DNA of 64,000 nucleotides from Phragmites australis (Eukaryota; Streptophyta; Magnoliopsida; Poales; Poaceae): assembly GCF_958298935.1 (NCBI RefSeq), contig NC_084921.1, positions 42,379,001 to 42,443,000 of the forward strand. Direction: 5' to 3'. Made by a program: the position numbers and the translations under genes. Below are positions 10,424 to 21,689 of the stretch, one piece after another. The first letter of the stretch is position 1. Every line of letters begins with the position of its first letter. The notes beneath the pieces were generated by a model that saw only the letters and a program-made list of their open reading frames with translations, did not search any database and was not told the DNA's origin.

Positions 10424-12316
10424 ATGGATCCATTCTACGAGAGTTTTCTTCAGGACGGAGTGCAGCGGATGACATGGTCCGGGCCACAAATGCAGGGGGC
10501 ATCGTCCTCAGTTGCAGCTAGGGCAGAGATGGGGCAGTTTGTGTTTGCCGAAAGTCCCGATGTGCACCCTGTTCCGGAGGAGGAGGTGGGGCAGTTCAGC
10601 ATGGGTAGTGAGGGCAAGATAAGGAAGAAGGTGACCACTGCGAAGAAGAAGAAGAAGGCGGACCCGAAGATGGACCGAACAAAGTGGACAGATGCGGAGG
10701 ACGAGCTACTCGTCTCTGCATGGTTAAACGTCAGCCAGGACCCTATAGTTGGAACTGATCAGTCAAAAGATACGTACTGGGGAAGGATCACCAAGTACTT
10801 CAACACGTTCAGGCAGCCTTCAATGATGCCTAGATCCGATAAGGCTTTGATCAACCACATGAAGGTCATCACGGACGCAGTTAGCAAGTTTGCAGTTCAA
10901 GTTCGGAAGGTGGAGCAGCTCAATCCAAGTGGGACCAACGAGCGGGACAAGGTACATAAGTCTGATTTGTACTTTGCTTACTGCCTAGAATGATGTCACA
11001 CATATTTCAGATAAAGTTAGCCGTACTTAATTCTGACTAGAATTATATCACATTGCTGCTGCTGTCTTCAAGTGGGACCAAGGAACCAGTTTTGGTAAAC
11101 CTTGTATTCTTTTGTAGTTTTTCTGATTCTTCAAGGTTTGTCATGTTCTCACATAGAAACACAAAGAACAAGGATAATTGCACCTCCTGTCAATTGTGCC
11201 CGTGAAAAGGGAAAAAATGAAAATACATAGATAAAAGAACTATGCTTCATAATATGGTTTAATGGACCAAATATTAAGTATAAGGCATTGAGTGTAATTC
11301 AAAATATCAGTGCTGTCAGCATTTTGTTCCTTTTCTTGCTTCCAGTATTCTGCCCTTTTTCTTGCTTCTTTATGCCGACCAACGATTTAATCTAGTGAGT
11401 AATGCAATAAACAACCTAAGTGATATATATGTCTATCATTACTCTATCTAGTGGTTGCCAACCTCACTTATAACTAAGCATACAATACTAGTCAGGACTA
11501 TGCCACCAACCTTGCCAAGTACACATTGCTGCTGCTGTCTTCGTTGTAGGCTTATTTCAGATCAAGTTATTGCTGCTGATGTCTTGTTGTAGGCTTATAC
11601 TTGGTCACCTAAGTTAGTGTTCATGGCTGATTGCATGGCGTGCTAGATGGCTTATACTTCTGTAGTATGTGTATGGTTTGATCACAAATAGGTAGGCTTA
11701 TACTTCTGTAGTATGTGTATGGCTTGATCACAAATAGGTAGGCTGTCTTTTTCATTTACGAATTGTGTCATTCTTTTGTGATTCGCAGATGGCACGGGCT
11801 TGCACAGCGTACAAGGGGATTGAGGGGAAGCCGTTTGCTTATACGCACTGCTGGGTTATGCTCACAGACCATCCCAAGTGGCACGCGCACGAGACCACGA
11901 AGTCACAGAAGGTGCAGGAGGTAGCCGACGCACAGTCCCACCCAACACCCTGCAATGAAGTGCCAACCGACGCAGCTTCAAACGCCTCTACAGATCTTCC
12001 TAGGCCCATTGGAAGGGAGGCAGCTAAAGCGGCCCGTGCGCGGAAATCAGCTTCCAGTTCTTCTTTGCCTACCGTGTCTGGTGGGCTGTATGCAACTCAA
12101 CTTGCTGAGATGAGTGAAACGAAGAAGATTATGGTGGAGCTGAAGAAGGAGCAAATTTCTATCATGCGTCTGCAGGCATCCGTTCAAGTAAATGATCAGG
12201 ACGAGCGTATAATGAAGGTTGACTTGGAGAGTGTTTCTGGTCCCCTGAGAGAGTACTACAGGAAGAGGCAAGCAGAGATCTTAGCGCGATGGACTACCGT
12301 AGAACATAACCCGTAG
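10424..12316 (+). CDS. PIF/Harbinger ORF1, Myb/SANT-like DNA-binding protein
   Basis: Two exons, 10424-10951 and 11789-12316, joined at a GTACAT donor and a TTCGCAG acceptor in frame, give 351 residues. The N-terminus MDPFYESFLQ is low-complexity. A lysine-rich run near residues 67-78 could be a nuclear signal. A trihelix/Myb-like domain follows at about 83-175, with DRTKWTDAEDELLVSAWLNV and the later block YWGRITKYFN. Exon 2 opens MARACTAYKGIEGKPFAYTHCW, continues to HPKW, then passes through a variable linker to a helical C-terminus ending QAEILARW, the NAM-associated layout seen in these proteins. ORF1 proteins assist the transposase in binding element ends and entering the nucleus. I see no stops or frameshifts. 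It is convergent with the transposase. Confidence 0.88.
11649..11744 (+). repeat. 46-bp tandem duplication in the ORF1 intron
   Basis: Two nearly identical head-to-tail copies start GGCTTATACTTCTGTAGTAT and end ACAAATAGGTA, differing by one T/C. They lie about 50 bases before the exon 2 acceptor. Confidence 0.8.
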
Positions 12317-12762
12317 AGGTTCGGCCGAATGTTTGACGTTGCTACTTGGGCCTAATAATATCCACATTCTATGTACTTGTGTGTTAAATTCGAACTACTC
12401 CTTTGTTTGACGTTGCTACATTACAGCTTGGGTTTGCTTGTGTTTGGACTAGAACTCGGTATTTTTTTTGCGTTTGTCACCTGCTTGTACATCGCAGCGG
12501 ACATGTTTGCATGTACATTCTGAGCAGTATTTGTTTCGACCTGTTTGGAGTAGCCCTGAGTATGTGTCATCGATCTCTCGATTCAATCAGTATGTGCAAT
12601 AGGGCCACAGTCACGATAGAAAGAGTTCATAATTTATCGGTACCTTACATTGCAATTGAAATACCATAAACTCACATTACAATGAAGACGCTTCGACTAG
12701 ACCGAACATTACTAAAGAGACATTCGAATGAAGACAGTACAGTTGGGCGGAACCTTTTTGCC

Positions 12763-14209
12763 TCAGTATTGAGCTCCATGGCGACTCCATATGTGCTCCA
12801 CCAAATCATCACGCAATTGGTGGTGTATAGCCCGGTTCCTAATTGCTTCAGTTGCTTCTATGTATTGGAGCACGGCTTGGTCTGGATCACGACCCTCGAT
12901 TGTCGCTTTCTCGCCCATATATTCAAACACCTCATCCACATCGGTGCCGCCTCTCTCGTCCTCAATTATCATATTGTGCATTATGATACAAGCGGTCATA
13001 ATGTTGTGTAGTGTGCGTTGTTCCCAAATTCTTCCTGGACCCCGAATTATAGCGAACCGCGACTGCAGGACGCCAAATGCGCGTTCTACATCTTTCCGAA
13101 CTGCTGCTTGCATGGCGGAGAACAGCACGCTCTTGTTCCCCCTTGGTGATGGGATAGGCTTCACTATAGTCGCCCATTCGGGGTAAATTCCATCACCTAG
13201 GTAGTAGCCCATGTCGTACGTGGTACCGTTTATGGTGTACGACACAGGAGGGGCAGTCCCGTCCGTGAGCCTGCTGAAAATGTTAGAGCGGTGCAAAACA
13301 TTTATGTCATTTAGACTACCGTGCATTCCAAAGAAAGCATGCCATATCCATAGATCGTACGACGCAACCGCCTCCAAAACTATAGAGGGTTTGCGCGTAT
13401 GACCGGTATACGCGCCATGCCATGCTTTCGGGCAGTTCTTCCAAACCCAATGCATGCAATCGATGCTATCTAGCATCCCGGGGAACCCTCTCTGCTCGCC
13501 GATGGCTAACAGTCGGGCAGTATCCTCCGCGGTGGGAGAGCGTAGGTACTCATCGGAGAAAAGCAAGACAACAGCTTCCACAAACTTTGTCAGGGCAAGC
13601 ATCGCTGTGCTACCCCCAATCCGAACATACTCATCCACTGCGTCAGCACTGACTCCATATGCCAGTTGCCGTATGGCAGCTGTCATCTTTTGAAGGGGGC
13701 TTAGCCCTAGTTTCCCAGTGGCATCCCTCTTCTGGCGAAACCATGGGTCGTGGTTCTCCACAGCAGTGGCTATTCTCAAGAACAAAGCCCGACTCATCCG
13801 AAACCTGATAGGGTGCACAATCGTTAGTAACCAAAGACAACCTGCAATTGTGTTTGTATGGAAGATGCGCGTACCTACGACGGAACAGTATATCACCATA
13901 CACTGGGTTGTTGCTGAAGTAGTCCCGAAATAGCCTTGCAGCACCTTCCTGGTGCCCACGATCTATGACCGCATGTCCTAGGACTGAGCCCCGATGACGG
14001 GTGCGACCTTGGGTCCGAAGCTCTTCCTCCTCGATGGCGACCATCATCATCAATTCTTCCTCATCGTCGCTCGAGTCCGATGAGAACATGAACTGATCTC
14101 CAGACGTAAATGAGGTCATTGTGTAAGTGTGGAATGTGGACGCAATTGTGCCTCTCGACATCACGATGACCCCTCTTTTGTAGCCAGGACAGTCTTCTCG
14201 AGCAAGCAA
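12763..14209 (-). CDS. PIF/Harbinger DDE transposase
   Basis: Minus-strand gene with exon 1 from 14209 (or the Met at 14119) to 13875, a 70-base intron, and exon 2 from 13804 to 12763. The joint restores the family block LFRRRFRMSR. The product is 458 residues, or 428 from the Met at 14119, a normal PIF/Harbinger length. Exon 1 encodes an acidic SSDSSDDEEEL region and a YFSNNPVYGD block. Exon 2 encodes the DDE nuclease, with acidic blocks SIDCMHWVWKNCP, GSLNDINVLH and GDGIYP, then RKDVERAFGVLQSRFAI. The enzyme cuts at TIRs and inserts into TTA/TAA sites. I see no internal stop after splicing. The start codon choice is uncertain. Confidence 0.9.
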
Positions 14210-14763
14210 CTCCCGTCTAGCTTCACATGCAAGCTACCAGCCATGTGACAAGTTCCTTCCACGAGAAGGCTCGTGCCCACGAAGGCATCAGGCATGTGGT
14301 TCCTGCCTTGCAAAGGAAGGCTCGTAAACACGAAGGTACTACCGATATGCTATCAAAAGATGTATCGTGTACTTACAAAAGACATGTACAAAATACTACA
14401 TGCGGCCATGAAACGGGTAGCGCACGTGCACATCTTTTCTACGGATTTGGGAAGACAATAAAATCGAGAATAAAGTGCTACAAACATTGCTCGCGAAAAA
14501 ATGTTGGGTTCCAGGCACAACCATCTTCAAACTCACCGTAAAAAAAACTTTACATTGTATTCATACAACGTATTGTAGCCGTATTGTATCCCATGTGGCG
14601 GTTATGAGGAAATAGTAAAATAATACAATTCTGTTGGGGAAGGTAACAGGGAAGGGAATGCTGTTGGAGTGCAGGAACCTGAAGGGAACGAATCTGAGAA
14701 AGGAATCTCTTCGGGAAGGGATTTTTGGATGGAAAGGGAAGGAAACGGTTGGAGATGATCTTA

Positions 14764-15473
14764 AGTGTAAAACCCACAAGAACCCGACTCGACTAGCCCC
14801 GTTGCCAGCCGTACTGCAGTTTTGGATTGCACGCGCGGTGACTCACCCCGGTCGTGTGTGTCGGTTGGCCGGCCGTTAAAACCGTTGCAACTTGCCTGCA
14901 AAATACTCCCCCAGCTCTTCCTTGCAGTATCGATCGGATTCCGGATTTACCTGTCTCACTTGCTTCTAGGATCCTGTCCAAGTCGCTGTCTGCCAGTGTT
15001 GATTTGACCTTGATCTACTGCGTAAAACGCAGTAGCTACCGAACTGTAAAGATGAAGCAACATATGCACATTGTCATTTTCATCGTATGCTAAATTAGTA
15101 GTAGTTTTCTAAGAGGATTTGAGTAGGCAGGTCAATTACACTACGTTTGATGATACTGTACATGACCACATCAGTCCTGGACCTGCCAGATAGGATATGT
15201 CCGCATCCAAGGAGGTGCTTTAAGTCCGGACAAAGACAGAGATCGAATTACGTTCCCCATAGCGATACTGCCATGTGAGCGCCATCTCGCACTGTCATCT
15301 CATCACATTATCGCTAGATACGTTGCTTAAAAAAACATCATATCCTAGCTAGCTATAGAAAAAAAGAGAAACACAACATGGCTAGAGAAAAGTATCACAA
15401 GCCCAGCTTTTGTTTTTAGAATTTTAGGGATCTACAAGCACAGAAAATCAGTTGTAAACTGACATCGACCTCA
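14764..15473. other. Intergenic between Harbinger and large MULE
   Basis: Nothing coding was recognised, only unique-looking sequence with short chance ORFs. Confidence 0.4.
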
Positions 15474-15483
15474 TGCTAAACCA

Positions 15484-15690
15484 CACAAAAATCCAAAAAT
15501 AGGTTACAAATATCTCTGTATTTATCAAAATAGATAATATATCGGTGTATTGCAAATCTAGCATATGTATTCGGCACCTCAAACATCGAAAAATTGATTT
15601 CGACACCTAAGACAACAAAAACTCCTATATTCGGCACATGAGTTGACAAATATGACATTGCATCGTATTCGACACCTCAGTGCCGAATAC
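15484..15690 (+). repeat. Left TIR of the 13.5-kb MULE
   Basis: Inverted complement of 28830-29025. It contains an iterated motif near TATTCGGCACCTCA at about 15568, 15627 and 15665, repeated in the opposite sense in the right TIR. Confidence 0.85.
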
Positions 15691-15744
15691 GGGCTGACCT
15701 TGCTTTTTCCCTCACGTCGTGTCTTGTCGTGTGTCATTTAGAAG

Positions 15745-15970
15745 CTGAATAGAATACAATAGCACAACTTTGTTTCATTAGGGCACAAGCGAATAAATAA
15801 AGAAAGAAACTTGATGAGTGAATGTGTGTCATTTCATATCATCTTTCTTTATAAAGTGCAATATGTACTGGTGATAGTAGGGCTAAATAGAGTGTAGTAG
15901 CATAATTTAGTTTTATCAGGGCATGAGCGAATAAATAAAAAAGGAATTGGATGAGTGAGTGTGTAAATTT
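15745..15970 (+). repeat. Diverged tandem repeat inside MULE left end
   Basis: Two units of about 80 bases (15747-15828 and 15885-15963) share blocks such as AGGGCA(C/T)(A/G)AGCGAATAAATAAA and GGATGAGTGA or TGATGAGTGAATGTGT. They lie just inside the TIR. Confidence 0.6.
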
Positions 15971-16329
15971 GTTTCAACGTAATTTTATCAATATTTTATT
16001 ATTCATTTAATGTATTTGTGTATGCAATTTTTCAGTGAAGTAACGTCGTGAGGATACAAAATCTAATTTATCAAACAATAATAATTGTGAAGTACGATTA
16101 TCATATAACATGGTATAGATGTTACATACACTGATACATGGGATATGTGGTTTTTCGTCGCTGCGCAAATGAACCATAACCATTAAGAGATGACGATAAC
16201 AAACGTTGGCATGTACGGTACGCCTAAAGGCTAACTTAATAGCGTGCCGAACATGCCTTAGAAAATGAAAATAGACCGGGTTATAATAGATGCTTTCTAC
16301 TGAGTGCACATAGGATATTTTTCCTTTCG

Positions 16330-16625
16330 CAGGGTATTGAGGTTCCCCAATTTAGCGTGACGGGCCCTCTCCCGCTTCTTTTTCCTCTTTGCTTCACGTG
16401 CCTCAGTTGCGACGTGCTCCTTCGCTGCAATTCTTATACATTCTTCCTCCTGACGCTTGAGCCGTAGTTCCTCATACTGTTACTCGTACTCCCGGTGTTC
16501 GTATGCTTCCCTCCTCCACCGCATGCTCATGTCGACCCATCGTTTTTTCTGCGCATTTTGCTCCATATCCAACCATTCCATAAAGTCACAGATAGGTGGA
16601 GGAGGCTGAACAAATAAAACAAGAG
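16330..16625 (-). pseudogene. Charged coiled-coil tail exon of the MULE-borne PMD protein
   Basis: Minus-strand reading starts near VQPPPPICDFMEWLDMEQNA and runs into a highly charged Arg/Glu/Lys helix containing KRWVDMSMRWRREAYEH and EARAREAKRKKKR-like segments, with at least one in-frame stop. This Pro-rich-to-charged-helix layout resembles tails of transposon-borne PMD proteins in grasses. It is probably the last exon of the gene at 17553-21380. Confidence 0.5.
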
Positions 16626-17552
16626 GGTACATTAGTAAGATAATGCATTAAATCGTACGGAAAGTACCACATTAGTGATATACGTCGCTATATCGGTGGG
16701 TACTCATACGGTCCATATCGAGACATATTGTACTAGTAGTTGGCACACATGAAGAAGCGTATGCCATATATATAGGAGATGTGTTGGGACTCACGAAGCC
16801 TATAAGGATCGCCACAGAAGCACATCGGCGGTTCGACCCCATAGGGGATGAAAATCCCTCAATGTTTCTTGAGTGGGCTTGGTGGAGCTGAGGAAGACAT
16901 TGTAGTTGATAGAGCTGAGGAAGGAGTGATCTATCTATGGATGAGGGTGGGGTTATTTATGGTGGCTGACGGTTGGTGCATGGACTGAGTGTATGGGCTT
17001 GGCTGTGGCCTGGAGCATAGGATTCCCTGTGAAAGCTGAAAAAGTTATGGTATTGATGCTTGACAGAGATTTCATGTAAAAACTGTTGCTTGGTGTGGTC
17101 ATTTTATTATGCAAAAAGTTCAATAATGAGTTATTGTTGCCTCTGCATGGAGGTATAGAATCTTATGAAAGCATTCCCTGTGAAAACTGTTGATTGTGAG
17201 TGGATGTAGAAATAATATTTATCCCTCTGATCTTAATTCAAAGTCAAAGACTACTTTAAGCATTCATTATAAAGCAAGCACATCCCAAAGTTGAACGGTT
17301 CATACAATCACATTGTTGATTTTAGAGTTGTAGTTAATATTAGTCCCTGAGATGCTAGTGATACATTGGAGTGTCTAGAGCCTGAGTTTACAAATATATT
17401 TCATATGTTGGAAAGAATTATACCTGGATAGTACGTTAATATAATAAACTTACAATCACATTGATTAGACAAATAGTTCACAAATATTTTTAAATAAAAT
17501 AAATAGTCTTGCTTGCCATTTGCATAGTTCATAGTGCATCGATATTGAATAC

Positions 17553-20500
17553 CTAGATCATCTCAAGATGGTGGAGGAAAGTGGCGATACAAATTAGCAA
17601 AAAAATCCCAGCTGTGCTAGTCAATGCTATTAGGGTAAGATGGTTGTCGTCTCCGATGTGGTAATGGGATGTTGTAAGGATGGGTATCAGCAAATCCACA
17701 TCATTTCCAGGGTCATCAATGGCCTCCGGAGATGGAGGCCTTGGAGGGAAAGGTTGTTGTGGCATGAATTCGTCGTTGTCATCGTCATCTGGAGCTATTA
17801 CGGTAGTAGCACGCCCTATTTCCTTGTCAGTTGTATGCTATCTTGATGTGGTGCGTGAACGTCCTCTTGCAGTGATCATTGAACCTTCTCCTGTATTGCT
17901 GCTGGAACATCGAGGCATTAAAGGCATGAAATCATCATCCTCATCGTCCTCATTATTTTCTAGGTGAGTAGTAGTGGGCGCCCCTGTACCCCTTAGGTTC
18001 GTTGACTATCGTCATCTTCTATGTGAACCAGGCATGACACCCCGTCAAAGAGCATATACATCACCAATAAATTATGATGTCTTTGTTGATCAACTGTGCG
18101 TCTTCCGGGAATGCCTAATACAAAAGAGGAGCATTTAAATCAATGGAAAAAAGATAAGTAGGGTGAGCACATAGGAAATTACGAACCTAAACGTGGGATG
18201 CATACTGGTTGGGCAACATCATTATCGTTCTTTGCCTCCTAGAGAAACCTAGAACAGAAGGATGGTGGGCCAGTTCACACACCTTGAGATACGTTTGACG
18301 CTGCTCATGCAAGAGGGCCATAAGGTCCTCGGTGGTTATATGTTGGAGCGGAGCGGTTCATGCAAAATAGAAGGGTCTTGCATGCAATTTGGTCACTGCT
18401 TAGATTAGGTTGCTCTCCTTGAAGGGACCATCCTTCCTTTCACGGACAACCTGCAATGAGATATTAAGTGCTATATGGATCGTTGTAGGTGTCCATGGAA
18501 AGCCTATACTTGGAGATTTTGTCATAGATTTTTTGATTCTTCACCTCAACATTATGGCTCTGCACCAATGCACGAATCCCTGATTATTTAAGAAATATTA
18601 AACATGTATTAAATATCATAATTATGTGACAAATATTACATAAATTATGTGCTAGAATTATTTGACAAACATTACATAAATTAAAAATAATTAAATTAAT
18701 GATACAGTGAATGATACATAATATGAATGACTACGATAATAAAGTCAATAATACATGTGTCATTAACAAGTATAACTGCACCGGACAACTGTACTAGCGA
18801 CTCAACGACGGTGACGTCGCATGCAATCCCCAGGAGTGTACGCGTCTGGTGGGTGTGTGGCCCTCATACTAGTGGCCTGCACTGGCCCCTGCCTCATGTT
18901 CTATTGCTCGTCATCATCATCGTCCTGCTTGTGGGATTCCCATTGAACGTGTATCCTACCCAACTAACTCTTTCATGTATGCACCATGAAGAAGGATCCT
19001 CAGCGACAGTGTGGACGCCCCTAGAACGTGCTCCGATGGAGTCCAGTGTGCCGAAGGCTCACCCTGCTGGTACCACTGTGAACTCTAGGTGCATCAGGAT
19101 ATTGGGGGTACTATTGCTGAGGAGCTCGGTGGAGCTGGTGACCTGCATTGCAGCAGCCCATTCAAAATCATGCGTGCCGCTCCAGTCAGGCGTCTGCTGC
19201 GTGTAATCAATGACATCCTCATGACGAGTCGATGCTATAGGCGGATGTGTCAGCATAGACTAAGGAGGTTATATCCACTGTGGGGCCTGTGAACCCAGTG
19301 TACATTGCTCGGGCACAGGATCCTGCGTGCACTCCTCGAGATGTTCCGAAGCAGAAGGTGCCTCTTGCGAATGTGCCCAAACGGGTTCATCACATGCACT
19401 AGACGAGCGCCTGCTGTGGGAGGCACGTGAGGGGTCCATGAATGGTATGTCATACCACCTCTAACACGGGACACAACTACCTGGACCACTATAGCAGACA
19501 GGAAGCGGGACCCTCTCATCCTCATGTAGTCCCAGAGAGGGTTTCGATCCCTCCGTGTTGATGACCCACTTGCTTCCCCACAAGCTTGCTCCGCCTGCAT
19601 ATGCATCTCGTACGGCTCTTTGGTCTATATAAGATGAGGGCCACGTCAGTAATACAAAGGTTTAATCAATAAAAATAGTTATAAGTACCGCAACACTTAC
19701 CACAAAATAAAGAAGGCGGGCATGATCCTCGGGGAAAGGTCTCGGGCCTGGCTCTATAAGTCCGCTGAGTAAGGTGGCATACGTGCTTGGACAGTACCAC
19801 ACAAGATATTCCCAGTATGTGGCGTCGTCATATTGTCCAGCAGAAATGATGACATCCACCGCAACTGACTCCATCCACCTCTGTAGGTTCTCGGCATTCA
19901 CAGGTGCCCAATCTCGCATGCCTCTGCTCCCCTGTGCGCTCCTCCTATACGTGACAGAAATAATTATAATTTATTAATATAGATCACAAAAGGTACCAAT
20001 ACTACATACAATAACACACTTACTCGTGTGCCCGACCGACATCTCTTGGGGGAGGTACTGGCACTAACTATTGGTACCCGAACTGCCTTTATACACGCTC
20101 AGGAGAATATACTTCCACATTGTTTATGTATAACATGAAGAATTTGGTCATCCATAAGTCTAAGTCACGTCAACAATATGATGCGATGAGCCCTCCAATC
20201 GTAATTTCGACCACTTATGCCATACGCTATGGATCCCACTCCACGAGATCGGCGCTAAGGAAGTCCAAATCACTAATCACCTAGGAGTAGCTACCATTGT
20301 CTTACTGTTGACTTGATCCCAGCCTGACTTGCATCCACCGATACCCCATCATAGTTCTCATGTCATCTACAATGCTATCGGAGATGTAGACTAGATAGTA
20401 GCTCTTGAGCACCCAACATCGACAAACTGTGAGGTACTCCTAGCTCTATAGCTGTAAGAGGTGTAGGTAGGCTATAACAGATCATTTCTTCTTTGATCGC

Positions 20501-21380
20501 TGGGTTACATCACACAATCCTTTGTATTTGGAAGCTAGCATATCAGATCCCCAACTGTAAGATGTCGTCTCATAAGGATGTGACGCGAGCTTACTCGCTA
20601 ACCATATAATATGAGGGATAGCATAATCACTTGTCGTATTGCAGAACATGATGACTCTCAACAAGACTTACAAGTACACCTTATAGTGCTGTAAAACTGT
20701 AGCCTCATTCGTATCCGGCGGGTATAGACTGAACTGTGGTGACCCATATATCTAGGATATAGAGAGGCCAACATCCTTCTTGTCATATTGCACACCAAAC
20801 CTACAAGATGCAGAGGGTCAATGAAACTTGAATAGCACTATAATATTTGAAGTGTATTACATAACAAATAATTTCCTGCCCTCAACGTAACACTTCAACT
20901 GCTACTTTGCTGGTAGCGAAACTACTAGTGATGCACCCTTGATTGGCAACCTGGTCAGCATGGCCACGTTCCTCAATGTTACGGCCATCTCTCTAAAAGG
21001 AAAGTGGAATGTGCGTGTCTCAGGACGCCACCGGTCGATAAGACCTATGAGTAGTGACTCCTCAATTGGTGGGAGAGGTGTCCTGCCACTACTCACCATG
21101 GGAGCTCCGGCCATCATAAGAGTGGAAGGTAGTAGTCTTGCATGTGCTTGTCGCTCGTGGAATCGAGGGTCTAACTCCTTAATCGTGTGGACACTCTGGG
21201 CTCGCAATGGAAGCAACTGCAAAAGGTACCCAATACATGTACTCAGTTAGTAGCAAATTATCGTGGTAATTAAAAAGCACATATAATCGTGGTACCTGCT
21301 GCCATGTGAAAATCATCCGCCCCATATGGTTCTCGTCGTACCACTGTTGAAGAAACTCGGGAAAACCACCATGAGTCATG
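17553..21380 (-). pseudogene. Plant mobile domain (PMD) protein, decayed
   Basis: The minus-strand reading begins near 21380 with GGFPEFLQQWYDENHMGRM. After an apparent intron it continues from about 21215 with the PMD core, including RLLPSTLMMAG, PPIEESLLIGLIDRWRPET and TFHFPFREMAVTLRNVAMLTRLP. Further PMD-like segments follow at 20482-20664 (YAIPHIIWLASKLASHPYET) and 19662-19919 (NLQRWMESVAVDVI and DDATYWEYLVWY). The tail at 19059-19606 includes DYTQQTPDWSG, and an acidic segment lies at 17553-17960. Many in-frame stops separate these pieces, so it is not functional as read. PMD proteins occur both as host proteins (MAIN/MAIL family) and as transposon passengers. Its position inside MULE TIRs shows this one travelled with the element. 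Confidence 0.75.
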
Positions 21381-21689
21381 ACAATTATTTTAATCTACAT
21401 CGCTCAATAAGTAGGTGAATAACAAATTAGAATATATTACAAGCTTCATAGTTCAATAATTATGTGAATAACAAATTAAAATATATTATAAGCTTTATAG
21501 TTCAATAAAAAAGCATCGTATGTGATGCTAGTAACAACGATATATTATAAAATAAGTAGTACAACTAATAGGTAAATAACAATTTAGAATACAAATCATG
21601 ACTGCGAATAACCTCGAACAACAAACTAAAATGCAACAACTCTAATACATTATAGTTGGATAGTGACCTGATAGTTTACTGTGGAGTCA

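Larger units (their letters stand above)
8209..14760. mobile_element. PIF/Harbinger DNA transposon, apparently complete
   Basis: The left end reads GGCCATCTCCAACCG and the right end, read inward, GATCATCTCCAACCG: a 15-base TIR with 13 matches. Both ends are flanked by TTA (8206-8208 and 14761-14763), the 3-bp target duplication expected of PIF/Harbinger. The element is 6552 bp. It carries a spliced Myb-like ORF1 (10424-12316, +) and a spliced DDE transposase (12763-14209, -), transcribed convergently, plus an extra acidic ORF (9440-9835, +). Subterminal sequence on both sides is rich in AATCCCTTCC-type blocks. Both main genes read without a stop once one intron is removed from each, so it may be autonomous or recently so. 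Confidence 0.93.
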
